NCBI GenBank assembly: GCA_045541135.1 | Contig: JAZQIO010000020.1 | Span: 1 to 64,000 of the forward strand | DNA: 64,000 bases | Direction of reading: 5' to 3' | Source: CAZNKU01 sp045541135 | GTDB lineage: Bacteria; Bacillota; Clostridia; Monoglobales; Firm-18 | Shown here: positions 44,338-53,732 of the stretch, piece by piece | How positions within the stretch are numbered: position 1 is the stretch's first letter | Layout of the letters: every line of letters begins with the position of its first letter | Program-made: the position numbers and the translations under genes | Notes under the pieces: model-generated | Told to the model about the DNA's origin: nothing | The model's input: only the letters and a program-made list of their open reading frames with translations | Database searches by the model: none

Positions 44338-45864
44338 ATGAAACTTGATACCACATCCGTTTTAGGTAAAACCTATAAAAAAACCGAAGACGGAATACTG
44401 AAACATTCTTTGGAAAGTCATTTGCAGTCATATTCAGGCGACCACCACGATATGTGGGCAGAGCCTGAATTTACAGGAAAATACATAGATATATGTACAA
44501 AATATTATAAAAACACAGGGGATTCTGAATATCTTGACCATGCAAAAGCGGTTGTTGATAAAATATGCGATATACAGCCTGAAGATGGATATTTGGGAGC
44601 CTTAATGGAAAAAGACCGTTGGGAAAATTTTGACGTTTGGAATCAAACATTTACAATTTTAGGTCTTTTGTCGTATTACGCTGAAACAAAAGAACAAAAG
44701 GCATTGGATGCCGCTGAAAAATGTGCCGAAAGCATTGCAGATCATTATATGAACAACAAAGGAAAAGACATTCTTGATGCTACAAATTTCGGCACACAGA
44801 ATATTTCCATACTTTTTGTTTTACCACAACTTTACAAAATTACAGGCAAACAAACTTACATGGACTTTATGAATTTTATTGCCGATAAAATAAAAAAATC
44901 AGACCTTAATTTTTTTGAATTTAACAGCATATTAGAGCTTCGAAGCAAAAAAGGTATAGAAAACTTTGTTATACTTATGGGTATTATTAAATATGCAGAG
45001 ATAACCGGTAATGAAAAAGCAATAGAAAGTGCAAAAAAATACTGGCAACAGGTAAACGATACTCAAATCAGAAATACAGGAAACGGTACAGTTGGTGAAT
45101 TCTGGACAGAAAACGGTAATGCTCCTGCATTACTTGGTGCCGATGTAAAGCCTAACGAAAACTGTGTTGCTGTAGGTTGGATAGAATTAAGCCTTATGAT
45201 GTTTTATAAAGAACAAAGTGTAAAATACCTTGATGCAATAGAAAAATCGCTTTTTAACCACATCCTGGGGTCACTTTCCGAAGACGGTACGGACTTTGCG
45301 TACTACCAGCCAAACTATGGCAAAAAACTAAGCACAACTGATGAAGAAATGTACAAATGTTGCCGTTACCGAGGCTTTACACTTTTTGCATATTTACAGG
45401 ATATGCTATACTACAGTGACGAAAACTGCATAATTCCAATGATTTATCAGGCAAGTGAATATGAAGATGAATATGTAAAAATAATTCAAAAAACTAACTA
45501 TCCATTTGACACAAGCATTGAATTTGATGTAACAACAAAAAAAGAATGTAACAAAAAGTTAAAGCTTAAAATTCCGGGTTGGTGCAAAAAGTACACATTA
45601 AATACCAAATACGAATATGCTGACGGATACTTGATTTTAGATTGCAAGAATATGTCAATTAATCTTAATCTTGAAAGTGATATTATTGAGGAAAGAGGAA
45701 TAATTAACGGAATAGAATATGTCTCATATTCAAAAGGACCGCTTCTTCTGACTCTTGAGCCCGATGCGAAAAATCCTTTATATATAAAAGACGGTTACAA
45801 GCTGACGGATTACGCTTCTGCAGGTAGAAAATACGATTATTATGTATGGATCAGAAAAGAATAA
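44338..45864 (+). CDS. GH127-like beta-L-arabinofuranosidase family protein
   Basis: A 508-residue (alpha/alpha)6-barrel protein of the DUF1680/GH127 group. In the well-studied member HypBA1, zinc is bound by Glu338, Cys340, Cys417 and Cys418, and Cys417 is the nucleophile. Matching positions here are Glu274-Asn-Cys276 and Cys341-Cys342, with Glu258 a candidate acid/base. There is no signal peptide, so it acts in the cytoplasm on imported oligosaccharides. It is about 150 residues shorter than HypBA1. GGAGGG precedes the ATG. Specificity for arabinofuranose is unproven. The divergent AraC gene is the likely regulator. Confidence 0.75.
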   Translation: MKLDTTSVLGKTYKKTEDGILKHSLESHLQSYSGDHHDMWAEPEFTGKYIDICTKYYKNTGDSEYLDHAKAVVDKICDIQPEDGYLGALMEKDRWENFDVWNQTFTILGLLSYYAETKEQKALDAAEKCAESIADHYMNNKGKDILDATNFGTQNISILFVLPQLYKITGKQTYMDFMNFIADKIKKSDLNFFEFNSILELRSKKGIENFVILMGIIKYAEITGNEKAIESAKKYWQQVNDTQIRNTGNGTVGEFWTENGNAPALLGADVKPNENCVAVGWIELSLMMFYKEQSVKYLDAIEKSLFNHILGSLSEDGTDFAYYQPNYGKKLSTTDEEMYKCCRYRGFTLFAYLQDMLYYSDENCIIPMIYQASEYEDEYVKIIQKTNYPFDTSIEFDVTTKKECNKKLKLKIPGWCKKYTLNTKYEYADGYLILDCKNMSINLNLESDIIEERGIINGIEYVSYSKGPLLLTLEPDAKNPLYIKDGYKLTDYASAGRKYDYYVWIRKE

Positions 45865-45900
45865 TAAATTGAATAATAAATTGAGCGATACACACAAAAA

Positions 45901-45926
45901 AAGACGGAAACATACGTTTCCGTCTT
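45901..45926. terminator. Bidirectional terminator
   Basis: A perfect 11-bp stem (aagacggaaac 45901-45911, gtttccgtctt 45916-45926) has A- and T-runs outside. It lies between the convergent GH127-like and tsf genes. Confidence 0.9.
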
Positions 45927-45942
45927 AAAAAACAATTTTAAA

Positions 45943-46839
45943 TTATTTCATCATACTTGCAACTTCAGCAGCGAAGTCGTCAGCTTTCTTTTCAAGACCT
46001 TCGCCCTTTTCAAAACGAACGAAGTCAACCAACTTAACGCCCTTAGAAGCAAGGAATTTTTCAACAGACATGCTGTCATCCTTAACGAATGCCTGCTTTG
46101 TCAAGCAGTTCTGTTCATAGAACTTATTGATTTTACCTGTAAGCATTTTTTCAAGAATGTTTTCAGGCTTGTTAGCATTCTTAGGATCTTCTTTCATCTG
46201 AGCAAGAATGAAGTGCTTTTCCTTTTCAACGTCTTCAGCAGGAACTGATTCTACGTCAAGGTATGCAGGGTTCATAGCAGCGATGTGCATAGCAACATCT
46301 CTTGCAGCTTCTTTAGCTTCATCGCCAAAGTCTGCACATTCAACATTAACCATAACACCGATTCTGCCGCCCATGTGGATGTAACCAACAACGTTGCCGT
46401 CGAAACGAGCAAATCTTCTAAGATTCATGTTTTCACCGATCTTAGCGATTTTTTCTGTAAGCAAATCTTTGATTGTTACAGCGTTGTCATCAACAAAGTT
46501 AGATGCAAGCAATGTATCAACATCAGCAGGATTTGTAGCAATAACCTGCTTAGCAATATTTTTAACAAGTGCCTGGAATTCTTCGTTTTTAGCAACGAAA
46601 TCTGTTTCAGAGTTAACTTCAACCATAGCACCTACGTTACCGTCAACAAGAATGTCAACCATACCTTCAGCAGCGATTCTGCCTGCCTTCTTTTCAGCAG
46701 TAGCAAGACCTTTTTCTCTTAGAAAATCCATAGCCTTGTCAAAATCACCGTTAGTTTCTGTAAGAGCCTTTTTGCAGTCCATCATACCGCAACCGGTCTT
46801 TTCACGCAAATTTTTAACATCTGCAGCTGTAAAACTCAT
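45943..46839 (-). CDS. tsf: Elongation factor Ts
   Basis: Exchanges GDP for GTP on EF-Tu. The 298-residue protein begins with the UBA-like N-domain (VKNLREKTGCGMMDCKKAL) and carries TDFVAKNEEF, the core motif that contacts EF-Tu. It follows rpsB, as in most bacteria. pyrH and frr, often next, are absent; a terminator follows. Confidence 0.96.
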   Translation of the reverse strand: MSFTAADVKNLREKTGCGMMDCKKALTETNGDFDKAMDFLREKGLATAEKKAGRIAAEGMVDILVDGNVGAMVEVNSETDFVAKNEEFQALVKNIAKQVIATNPADVDTLLASNFVDDNAVTIKDLLTEKIAKIGENMNLRRFARFDGNVVGYIHMGGRIGVMVNVECADFGDEAKEAARDVAMHIAAMNPAYLDVESVPAEDVEKEKHFILAQMKEDPKNANKPENILEKMLTGKINKFYEQNCLTKQAFVKDDSMSVEKFLASKGVKLVDFVRFEKGEGLEKKADDFAAEVASMMK

Positions 46840-46878
46840 ATTTAAAGTCTCCTTTATTTAAAATTTGGGAATGACAAA

Positions 46879-47616
46879 TTATTCAGCATCTGCTGCTTCA
46901 GCGTCATCTTCTTCGACTGCTGCTGCCATTGATTCGCCCTGTTTTGCTTCCAAAACAGCGTTTGCAATGCATTCAACAATCAATTTAACTGCTCTGATAG
47001 CGTCATCGTTACCGGGAATAACGTAATCAACTTCTTCAGGGTCACAGTTTGTATCAACAATAGCTACTACAGGAATGTTAAGTCTCTTAGCTTCTGCAAT
47101 AGCGATTTTTTCCTTACGTGGGTCAACAACGAACATAGCACCGGGCATGTCCTTCATTTCCTTAATACCGCCGAAGTTCTTTTCAAGCTTTTCCATTTCC
47201 TTTTTAAGCTTCATAACTTCCTTCTTAGGTAGAAGTTCGAATGTACCGTCTTCTTCCATCTTCTGTAGCTGATACAAACGGTCAATACTCTTTCTGATAG
47301 TTTTGAAGTTTGTAAGCATACCACCCAACCAACGGTTGTTAACGTAGTACATACCGATTCTCTTAGCTTCTTCTGTGATAGCTTCCTGAGCCTGTTTCTT
47401 TGTACCTACAAACAAGATGTCCTTGCCGTCCAAAGCTACGTCTCTTACGAAAGCGTAAGCTTCTTCAATCTTCTTTGCAGTCTTCTGCAAGTCGATGATG
47501 TAGATACCGTTTCTTTCTGTGAAAATGTACTCTGCCATTTTCGGGTTCCATCTGCGAGTCTGGTGTCCAAAGTGTACACCGGCCTCAAGCAGCTGTTTCA
47601 TTGAAATTACTGCCAT
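46879..47616 (-). CDS. rpsB: 30S ribosomal protein S2
   Basis: A 245-residue ribosomal protein with the opening MKQLLEAGVHFGHQTRRWNP and the segments NRWLGGMLTNFKTI and VDTNCDPEEVDYVIPGNDDA. The start at 47616 has AAGGAGG upstream; an in-frame extension to 47688 is not part of the family. Its promoter lies inside the end of trmFO. Confidence 0.96.
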   Translation of the reverse strand: MAVISMKQLLEAGVHFGHQTRRWNPKMAEYIFTERNGIYIIDLQKTAKKIEEAYAFVRDVALDGKDILFVGTKKQAQEAITEEAKRIGMYYVNNRWLGGMLTNFKTIRKSIDRLYQLQKMEEDGTFELLPKKEVMKLKKEMEKLEKNFGGIKEMKDMPGAMFVVDPRKEKIAIAEAKRLNIPVVAIVDTNCDPEEVDYVIPGNDDAIRAVKLIVECIANAVLEAKQGESMAAAVEEDDAEAADAE

Positions 47617-47735
47617 TTTTATTTTCCTCCTTGTTTTTATACCTCCGCAAAACTTCATTTTTATGCGCAACCACTTGGGCAACAGCACACAAATCCGTCT
47701 GCGTGTGTATTTTTAGCTGTTTTTACAGCTTGAAT
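47617..47735 (-). promoter_or_regulatory. rpsB 5' leader
   Basis: About 115 bases of untranslated RNA lie between the promoter and rpsB. They contain an agctgt/acagct hairpin near 47715-47730 and a cacac/gtgtg hairpin around 47680-47705. S2 leaders are autoregulatory in some bacteria; whether this one is cannot be judged without an alignment. Confidence 0.4.
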
Positions 47736-47764
47736 ATTATATCACATATTTTCTATAATTGCAA
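47736..47764 (-). promoter_or_regulatory. rpsB promoter
   Basis: On the minus strand TTGCAA (47764-47759) and TATAAT (47741-47736) are separated by 17 bases. The -35 box is inside the trmFO coding sequence. Confidence 0.75.
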
Positions 47765-49028
47765 GAGCTTTTTTAGAAATTTTTTCATATCTTTCCTTTT
47801 TATTTTTAATTCGCTCCTCAAGTGACGGCAAAAGACCGAAATTTATATTCATTGGCTGAAAATTCTTGCCCGAATACTCGGAAATATAAGCCGCCAAAGC
47901 ACCGTGTGCCGTAGCACGGTCAAACACAACTTTTTCCTTGCCAAGAGCCTTCATTGCGGCATTTATTCCTGCCACAAGACCGCTTGAAGCACTTTCCACA
48001 TAGCCTTCAACGCCCGTTATCTGACCCGCAAAGAAAACATCGGGATGATTTTTCATATTATATGTTGCGTCCAGAAGGTTAGGCGAATTAATGTATGTGT
48101 TTCTGTGCATTACACCGTATCGTGCAAAGCTTGCATTTTCAAGTCCCGGAATCATGCCGAAAACTCTTTTTTGCTCAGGGAATTTAAGATGAGTCTGAAA
48201 ACCTACTATATTGTACATTGTTCCCTCGGCATTATCCTGACGAAGCTGAACAACTGCGTAATTTTTAGTACCGTCAGGCTTATCGAGTCCGACAGGTTTT
48301 AAAGGACCGAACACAAGTGTGTCCTTGCCTCTTTTTGCCATAACCTCTACGGGCATACAACCCTCAAACACATTGTTTTCGAACTCTTTAAGCTCTGCAG
48401 TTTCCGCATTTACAAGCTCTGTCCAGAAGGCTTCATACTGCTCCTTTGACATAGGGCAGTTAATGTAGTCATCTCCACCCTTGCCGTAACGTGCCGCTTT
48501 GTAGGTTATGTTATGGTCAATGCTGTCATACATAACAATTGGCGCCGCCGCATCAAAAAAGTGCAGATATTCTTCTCCCTCTGTAAGTCTTGTTATTTCT
48601 CCGATAAGTGCATCGGAAGTAAGGGGTCCCGTTGCAATTACAACAATACCGTCGGGAATTTCCGATACTTCCTCCGATAACACAAGTTCTATATTTTCAT
48701 GATTTTTAATCTTTTCGGTAATCATATCCGAAAAGCCCTGTCTGTCTACTGCCAAAGCACCGCCTGCAGGAACCTTTGTAGCATCGGCACATTCCATAAT
48801 CAGGGAATTTAAAAGACGCATTTCTTCCTTTAAAAGACCTACTGCATTTGTAATACCGTCTGCACGCAGAGAATTACTGCACACAAGCTCCGCAAGGCTG
48901 TCGTTTTTATGAGCAGGTGATTTTTTATCCGGCTTCATATCTATAAGCCTTACTTTAACACCTCTGTTTGCAATCTGCCATGCCGCCTCACAGCCTGCAA
49001 GTCCGGCACCTATAACAGTTACTGTCAT
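47742..49028 (-). CDS. trmFO: tRNA m5U54 methyltransferase TrmFO
   Basis: A folate- and FAD-dependent enzyme that makes ribothymidine at U54 of tRNA in most Firmicutes. The 428-residue protein has the FAD motif VIGAGLAGCEAAWQIANRG, LVCSNSLRADGITNAVGLLKEE (in part), the conserved cysteine in NCPMSKEQYEAFW and GQITGVEGYVESASSG. It overlaps topA by four bases (ATGA). Gene order dprA-topA-trmFO is conserved in Firmicutes. Confidence 0.95.
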   Translation of the reverse strand: MTVTVIGAGLAGCEAAWQIANRGVKVRLIDMKPDKKSPAHKNDSLAELVCSNSLRADGITNAVGLLKEEMRLLNSLIMECADATKVPAGGALAVDRQGFSDMITEKIKNHENIELVLSEEVSEIPDGIVVIATGPLTSDALIGEITRLTEGEEYLHFFDAAAPIVMYDSIDHNITYKAARYGKGGDDYINCPMSKEQYEAFWTELVNAETAELKEFENNVFEGCMPVEVMAKRGKDTLVFGPLKPVGLDKPDGTKNYAVVQLRQDNAEGTMYNIVGFQTHLKFPEQKRVFGMIPGLENASFARYGVMHRNTYINSPNLLDATYNMKNHPDVFFAGQITGVEGYVESASSGLVAGINAAMKALGKEKVVFDRATAHGALAAYISEYSGKNFQPMNINFGLLPSLEERIKNKKERYEKISKKALAIIENM

Positions 49029-51115
49029 TTGCTCTTTTTCTCCTTATTTTCTTCATAACCACATTTTTCGTTAGCACAATATACGCGTTTTTTGCCTCTG
49101 AATTTGTTTTCAAGCATCAACCCACCACATTTAGGGCATTCCTGAGTAAGAGGTGTATCCCATGTCATAAATTCACAGGTCGGATTATGTTCACAGCCAT
49201 AATATGTTTTGCCTCTTTTGGATTTCTTAATCAAAAGCTTGCCGCCGCACTTAGGGCAGTTTGCACCGGATTCCTTAATAATAGGCTTGGCATTTCTGCA
49301 TTCCGGAAAACCCGGGCAAGCAAGGAATTTGCCGAAGCGTCCCATTTTGTAAACCATCATTCTGCCGCACTTTTCGCAAGGTACGTCGGAAATCTCATCT
49401 TCAATTTTAATTTTGCCTATTTCATCTTCCGCATTTTTAAGTGTTTCTGCAAAAGGTCCGTAAAAATCGGAAACAACCTTTACCCAATCAATCGTTCCTT
49501 CTTCTACATCATCAAGCTTTTCTTCCATATTTGCGGTAAATTCAATATCCACAATATCCTTGAAATATTCTACCATAAGGTCAGTAATTACCGTACCAAG
49601 CTCTGTGGGATGCAAAGCTTTGCCCTTACGTGAAACATAGTTTCTTGAAAGAATTGTTGTTATGGTAGGCGCATAAGTACTGGGACGACCTATACCATCT
49701 TCTTCCATTGCCTTTATAAGTGATGCTTCGGTATATCTTGCAGGTGGCTCTGTAAAGTGCTGTGATTCTTCAAGCTTTGAAAGCTTAAGCTCTTCGCCCT
49801 TTTCAAGAACCGGCAAAGCACCGTCATCATCTTCCTTATTTTCCTTGCTTTCAACATATATTTTCATAAAGCCGGGGAATTTTACAGTTGAGCCGTTAGC
49901 CTTGAAAACATAGTCTGCAACATCAATATCTACTGAAACAGTATCAAAAACCGCAGATGCCATCTGGCTTGCAACAAAGCGTTCCCATATAAGCTTATAA
50001 ACCTTATATAAATCAGGTGTTAAACTGTCCTTGACATCTTCGGGAAGTAGCGATACATTTGAAGGTCGTATAGCTTCATGTGCATCCTGAGCGGATTTTT
50101 TAGTTTTATATGTGCGTGGTGTTTCAGGAGCATATTCTGCACCGTAGGTTGATTTGATAAAATCATAAGCCGCAGCCTTTGCTTCGTCTGAAATACGAAG
50201 TGAATCTGTTCTCATATATGTGATAAGACCAATTGTTCCCTTGCCCTTAACCTCAACACCTTCATAAAGCTGCTGAGCTGCCTGCATAGTGCGGCGTGAT
50301 GTAAAGTTAAGCTTTCGTGACGCTTCCTGCTGAAGTGTACTTGTTGTAAACGGTGGTGCAGGATTGCGGCTTTTTGTCTTTGTAACCACATCACTTACCA
50401 CATATGAGCCACCATCAATTTTCGCAAGAATTTCACGTACCTGTGCTTCATTTGTAAGTTCGATTTTCCCCTTTTTATCACCGTAGAAATGTGCGGTAAA
50501 CTTTTTACGGTCACCATTTTTATTAAGCTTAGCGTCAATTCTCCAGTATTCCTGAGGAATAAATGCTTCAATTTCTCTTTCACGGTCTACAACAAGGCGT
50601 GTCGCAACAGACTGCACACGACCTGCACTAAGTCCTTTTTTAACCTTTTTCCATAAAAGCGGACTTATTTTGTAACCCACAATTCGGTCAAGAGCACGTC
50701 TTGCCTGTTGAGCATCAACCAGATCCCGGTCAATTGTTCTTGGATTTTTTACAGCATTCTGAATTGCCGATTTTGTAATTTCGTTAAAAGTTATACGGTA
50801 AGTATCCTTGTCCGCAATTTCCAAAGCGGACGCAAGATGCCAGGAAATCGCTTCACCTTCACGGTCAGGGTCAGTTGCAAGAAATACTTTTTTTGCCGCC
50901 TTTGCTTCCTTTTTAAGCTTGTTAAGCAGGTCGCCTTTACCCCTTATGGTAATATAACGTGGTTCAAAATTGTTTTCCACATCAATCCCCAACTGACTTT
51001 TCGGTAAATCACGGATATGTCCGTTTGATGCAAGGACTGTATAGTTTTTGCCTAAATACTTTTTAATTGTCTTAGCCTTGGCAGGTGATTCCACCACCAC
51101 TAAATAGTCTGCCAT
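49025..51115 (-). CDS. topA: DNA topoisomerase I
   Basis: A type IA topoisomerase that relaxes negative supercoils. The 696-residue protein has a Toprim domain (VVESPAKAKTIKKYLG ... LATDPDREGEAISWH), the active-site tyrosine segment GLITYMRTDS, and three C-terminal zinc-ribbon modules with CxxC pairs (CEKCGR...C; CPKCGG...C; CPKCGG...C). GGAGGG precedes the start. Normal length. Confidence 0.96.
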   Translation of the reverse strand: MADYLVVVESPAKAKTIKKYLGKNYTVLASNGHIRDLPKSQLGIDVENNFEPRYITIRGKGDLLNKLKKEAKAAKKVFLATDPDREGEAISWHLASALEIADKDTYRITFNEITKSAIQNAVKNPRTIDRDLVDAQQARRALDRIVGYKISPLLWKKVKKGLSAGRVQSVATRLVVDREREIEAFIPQEYWRIDAKLNKNGDRKKFTAHFYGDKKGKIELTNEAQVREILAKIDGGSYVVSDVVTKTKSRNPAPPFTTSTLQQEASRKLNFTSRRTMQAAQQLYEGVEVKGKGTIGLITYMRTDSLRISDEAKAAAYDFIKSTYGAEYAPETPRTYKTKKSAQDAHEAIRPSNVSLLPEDVKDSLTPDLYKVYKLIWERFVASQMASAVFDTVSVDIDVADYVFKANGSTVKFPGFMKIYVESKENKEDDDGALPVLEKGEELKLSKLEESQHFTEPPARYTEASLIKAMEEDGIGRPSTYAPTITTILSRNYVSRKGKALHPTELGTVITDLMVEYFKDIVDIEFTANMEEKLDDVEEGTIDWVKVVSDFYGPFAETLKNAEDEIGKIKIEDEISDVPCEKCGRMMVYKMGRFGKFLACPGFPECRNAKPIIKESGANCPKCGGKLLIKKSKRGKTYYGCEHNPTCEFMTWDTPLTQECPKCGGLMLENKFRGKKRVYCANEKCGYEENKEKKSK

Positions 51116-51136
51116 ATAGCCCTCCGTTTCTGCCTT

Positions 51137-52252
51137 TTAAAGGCTCAAAATATATTGTTTGCCGGGTAGTTGTTTTACCATACCCGAAAGTTCCAACATA
51201 AACAGGCATTGGTTTGCCACTGCAATTTCCACGCCTGACTTAAAACAAATTTCATCTATATGCATAGGTGTGTTGGAATCCAACACCTCTGCAATTTTAC
51301 GTTGATCTCCCGTCAGCTTTTCAAAAACAATGTTCATCCGTTGCTGACTGTCATCACCGACGCCTGCGGAATTTTCTTCAACTAACATATAACCCATATC
51401 CATAACAATGTCATCCGCACAGGTTACAAGTCCTGCCCCTTCGCGAATAAGCTTGTGTGATACTGCACTAAGAGGATTATCAACATTACCCGGCAGACAA
51501 AACACTTCTCTGCCCTGATCTTTTGCAAGATTTGCAGTTATTGAGGACCCGCTTGACGCCTTACCCTCCACAACAAGCACAGCATTTGACATTCCGCTTA
51601 CTATTCTGTTTCGCACAGGAAAATGTGTAGGTAAAGGTGCTGTGCCCGGTGCAAATTCAGAAATAACCGCACCGTTTTGTTCAATTAAATCCTTAATTGC
51701 CCCGTTTTCCGGCGGGTAAAGTATATCTACGCCGCAACCAAGTACAGCCACGGTTAAAGCCTCTGCACGTATTGCACCCTTGTGTGCAAGGGTGTCAATT
51801 CCTCTTGCCATACCGCTTACAATCATAAACCCTCTGTTGCCAAGATCTGCCGCAATTTTCTCTGCCATTTTGGCACCATAATTGCTTGGTCGTCTTGAAC
51901 CCACAATTGCAATGGCAGGAATGTTTTTAACATCGGGCAGTTTTCCTTTAACATAAAGCAAAACAGGCGGACACGATATATTCTTAAGATTTTCGGGATA
52001 ATCATCATCAAAAATTGTAACGACATTTATTCCCAGCGCCACACATTCTGCGAAAATTTCTTCCGCTCTTTGCAGGGTTTTATCATTTAATCTGGTTATA
52101 TGTGCACCGGTTATACCCGAAATAAGCGCAAGTTCTTCTGAATCTGCATTATATATTGCCTCAAAGGAATTATAATATTCACACAAAAGCGGTGAAATAC
52201 GACTTCCTGCTCCAAAAGCCTCTGCCAACCATATTGCATAAATCTTTTCCAT
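51137..52252 (-). CDS. dprA: DNA-processing protein DprA
   Basis: Protects incoming single-stranded DNA and loads RecA during transformation. The 371-residue protein has an N-terminal SAM-like region, the Rossmann-like core (AIVGSRRPSNYG, IVSGMARGIDTLAHKGA, EGKASSGSSITANLAKDQGREVF) and a C-terminal winged helix. ATG 52252 has GGAG eight bases upstream; a GTG two codons earlier is less likely. It begins the dprA-topA-trmFO run. Confidence 0.94.
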   Translation of the reverse strand: MEKIYAIWLAEAFGAGSRISPLLCEYYNSFEAIYNADSEELALISGITGAHITRLNDKTLQRAEEIFAECVALGINVVTIFDDDYPENLKNISCPPVLLYVKGKLPDVKNIPAIAIVGSRRPSNYGAKMAEKIAADLGNRGFMIVSGMARGIDTLAHKGAIRAEALTVAVLGCGVDILYPPENGAIKDLIEQNGAVISEFAPGTAPLPTHFPVRNRIVSGMSNAVLVVEGKASSGSSITANLAKDQGREVFCLPGNVDNPLSAVSHKLIREGAGLVTCADDIVMDMGYMLVEENSAGVGDDSQQRMNIVFEKLTGDQRKIAEVLDSNTPMHIDEICFKSGVEIAVANQCLFMLELSGMVKQLPGKQYILSL

Positions 52253-52266
52253 AATCACTACTCCGG

Positions 52267-53019
52267 TTATTTAATTCTTTTCTGTCTTAAAATTTCATAC
52301 ATAACAATACTGCCTGCCACAGAAGCATTAAGTGATTCTGAATTTCCGCACATAGGTATAAGTGTACGTATTTTAGCCATATCTGTCACCTCTTTGCTTA
52401 CACCATGAGCTTCATTCCCAACAACAACTGCAGTTTTTTCAGGGAATTTTATGTCATACAAATCTACAGAACCGTCTAAAACAGTAGCAACTATTGCATA
52501 TTCTTTAAGGTGTTTATTTAAATCATCAGCCTGTGCAAAATAAACCGGCAAACGGAAAATAGAGCCCATTGTCGAACGCACCACCTTGGGACTGTATGGG
52601 TCAACACTCCCTTTTAAAAGAATAACTCCGCCTACCCCACTACATTCCGCAGTACGGATAAGGGTCCCCATGTTTCCGGGGTCCGAAACCCCATCGCATA
52701 CAAGCAAGGTATCACAATTAATTTCTTCCATATTATAATGGGTTATTTTACATACTGCAAGTATTCCCTGTGTTGTTTCCGTATCTGAAAGTGCCGAAAA
52801 CATTTTATCACTTACACGGTATACAGGCAAGTCGTACTCAACACCATTATAATTTTGAGAAACAAAAATATACTCCGCAATCCCTGCATTTACTGCATCC
52901 TCTACAATACGCTGTCCTTCTGCCATAAATAGCTTGGCTTTGTAACGTTCAGAACGATTGAGAAGCTTTTTTGTCTGTTTATATATTTTATTTTCTGTTG
53001 AAGTGATTTCTTTTATCAT
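52267..53019 (-). CDS. TrmH/SpoU family RNA 2'-O-methyltransferase
   Basis: A 250-residue SPOUT methylase with an N-terminal substrate-binding domain (about 1-95) and the knotted catalytic domain with CDGVSDPGNMGTLIRTAECSGV, VVVGNEAHGVSKE and SESLNASVAGSIVMYE. Probably an rRNA ribose methylase such as TsnR or RlmB type; the target base cannot be told. It overlaps trkA by four bases (ATGA). Confidence 0.9.
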   Translation of the reverse strand: MIKEITSTENKIYKQTKKLLNRSERYKAKLFMAEGQRIVEDAVNAGIAEYIFVSQNYNGVEYDLPVYRVSDKMFSALSDTETTQGILAVCKITHYNMEEINCDTLLVCDGVSDPGNMGTLIRTAECSGVGGVILLKGSVDPYSPKVVRSTMGSIFRLPVYFAQADDLNKHLKEYAIVATVLDGSVDLYDIKFPEKTAVVVGNEAHGVSKEVTDMAKIRTLIPMCGNSESLNASVAGSIVMYEILRQKRIK

Positions 53020-53672
53020 TTTATCTTATTTATTTCCTTTATTGAATCCTCTGTACCTGAAACCACAAGAGTTTGTCCGCTTTTTAAAACTGTGTCGGCA
53101 CCGGGATTTGTATCTATATGATCCAGACGAGTGTCCTTTACGGCTATTACATTCAAACCGTATTTTACACGAAGTGCCAGATCCTTTAAGGCTCTTCCTT
53201 CCCATTTGGACGGAATTTCTATTTCAACTATATTAAAATTAGGATATACCTCAATATAATTTATGACGTTTGATATTGCAATATTATGGGCAATACGATA
53301 GGCAGTATCTCTTTCAGGAAAAACAATTTTATCTGCACCCACTTTTTCAAGAATTCTGGCGTGTATATCATTTTGTGCCTTTGCAATTATATATCCTACA
53401 TTTAAATCTCTCAACATAACAGTCAGTAAGATGCTTGTTTCCATATCAGAGGCAATAGATATTACAACAGCATCAAAATTACTTATTCCAAGGGATTTCA
53501 CAACTTCTTCGTCAGTTACATCGGCAGTTACTGCATGTGTAACTTTGTTGGATATTGCCTGAATTTTTTCAGGGCACTTATCCACTACCATTACATCGTG
53601 TCCCTGCTCGTATAAAGCTATGGCGATGGCAGAACCGAATCTTCCCATACCTATTACAGCAAAGCTTTTCAT
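53016..53672 (-). CDS. ktrA: Potassium uptake regulatory subunit TrkA/KtrA
   Basis: A 218-residue cytoplasmic gating subunit of the Trk/Ktr potassium channel. It has an RCK-N domain (FAVIGMGRFGSAIAIALYEQG) that binds ATP/ADP or NAD and an RCK-C domain from about 135. It lies downstream of its membrane partner trkH/ktrB with a 60-bp gap. Confidence 0.93.
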   Translation of the reverse strand: MKSFAVIGMGRFGSAIAIALYEQGHDVMVVDKCPEKIQAISNKVTHAVTADVTDEEVVKSLGISNFDAVVISIASDMETSILLTVMLRDLNVGYIIAKAQNDIHARILEKVGADKIVFPERDTAYRIAHNIAISNVINYIEVYPNFNIVEIEIPSKWEGRALKDLALRVKYGLNVIAVKDTRLDHIDTNPGADTVLKSGQTLVVSGTEDSIKEINKIK

Positions 53673-53732
53673 GTTAAAAATCCCCCTTTAACAATTTTAT
53701 ATTTTTTAATATATCAAATAATTTTAAAAAAA

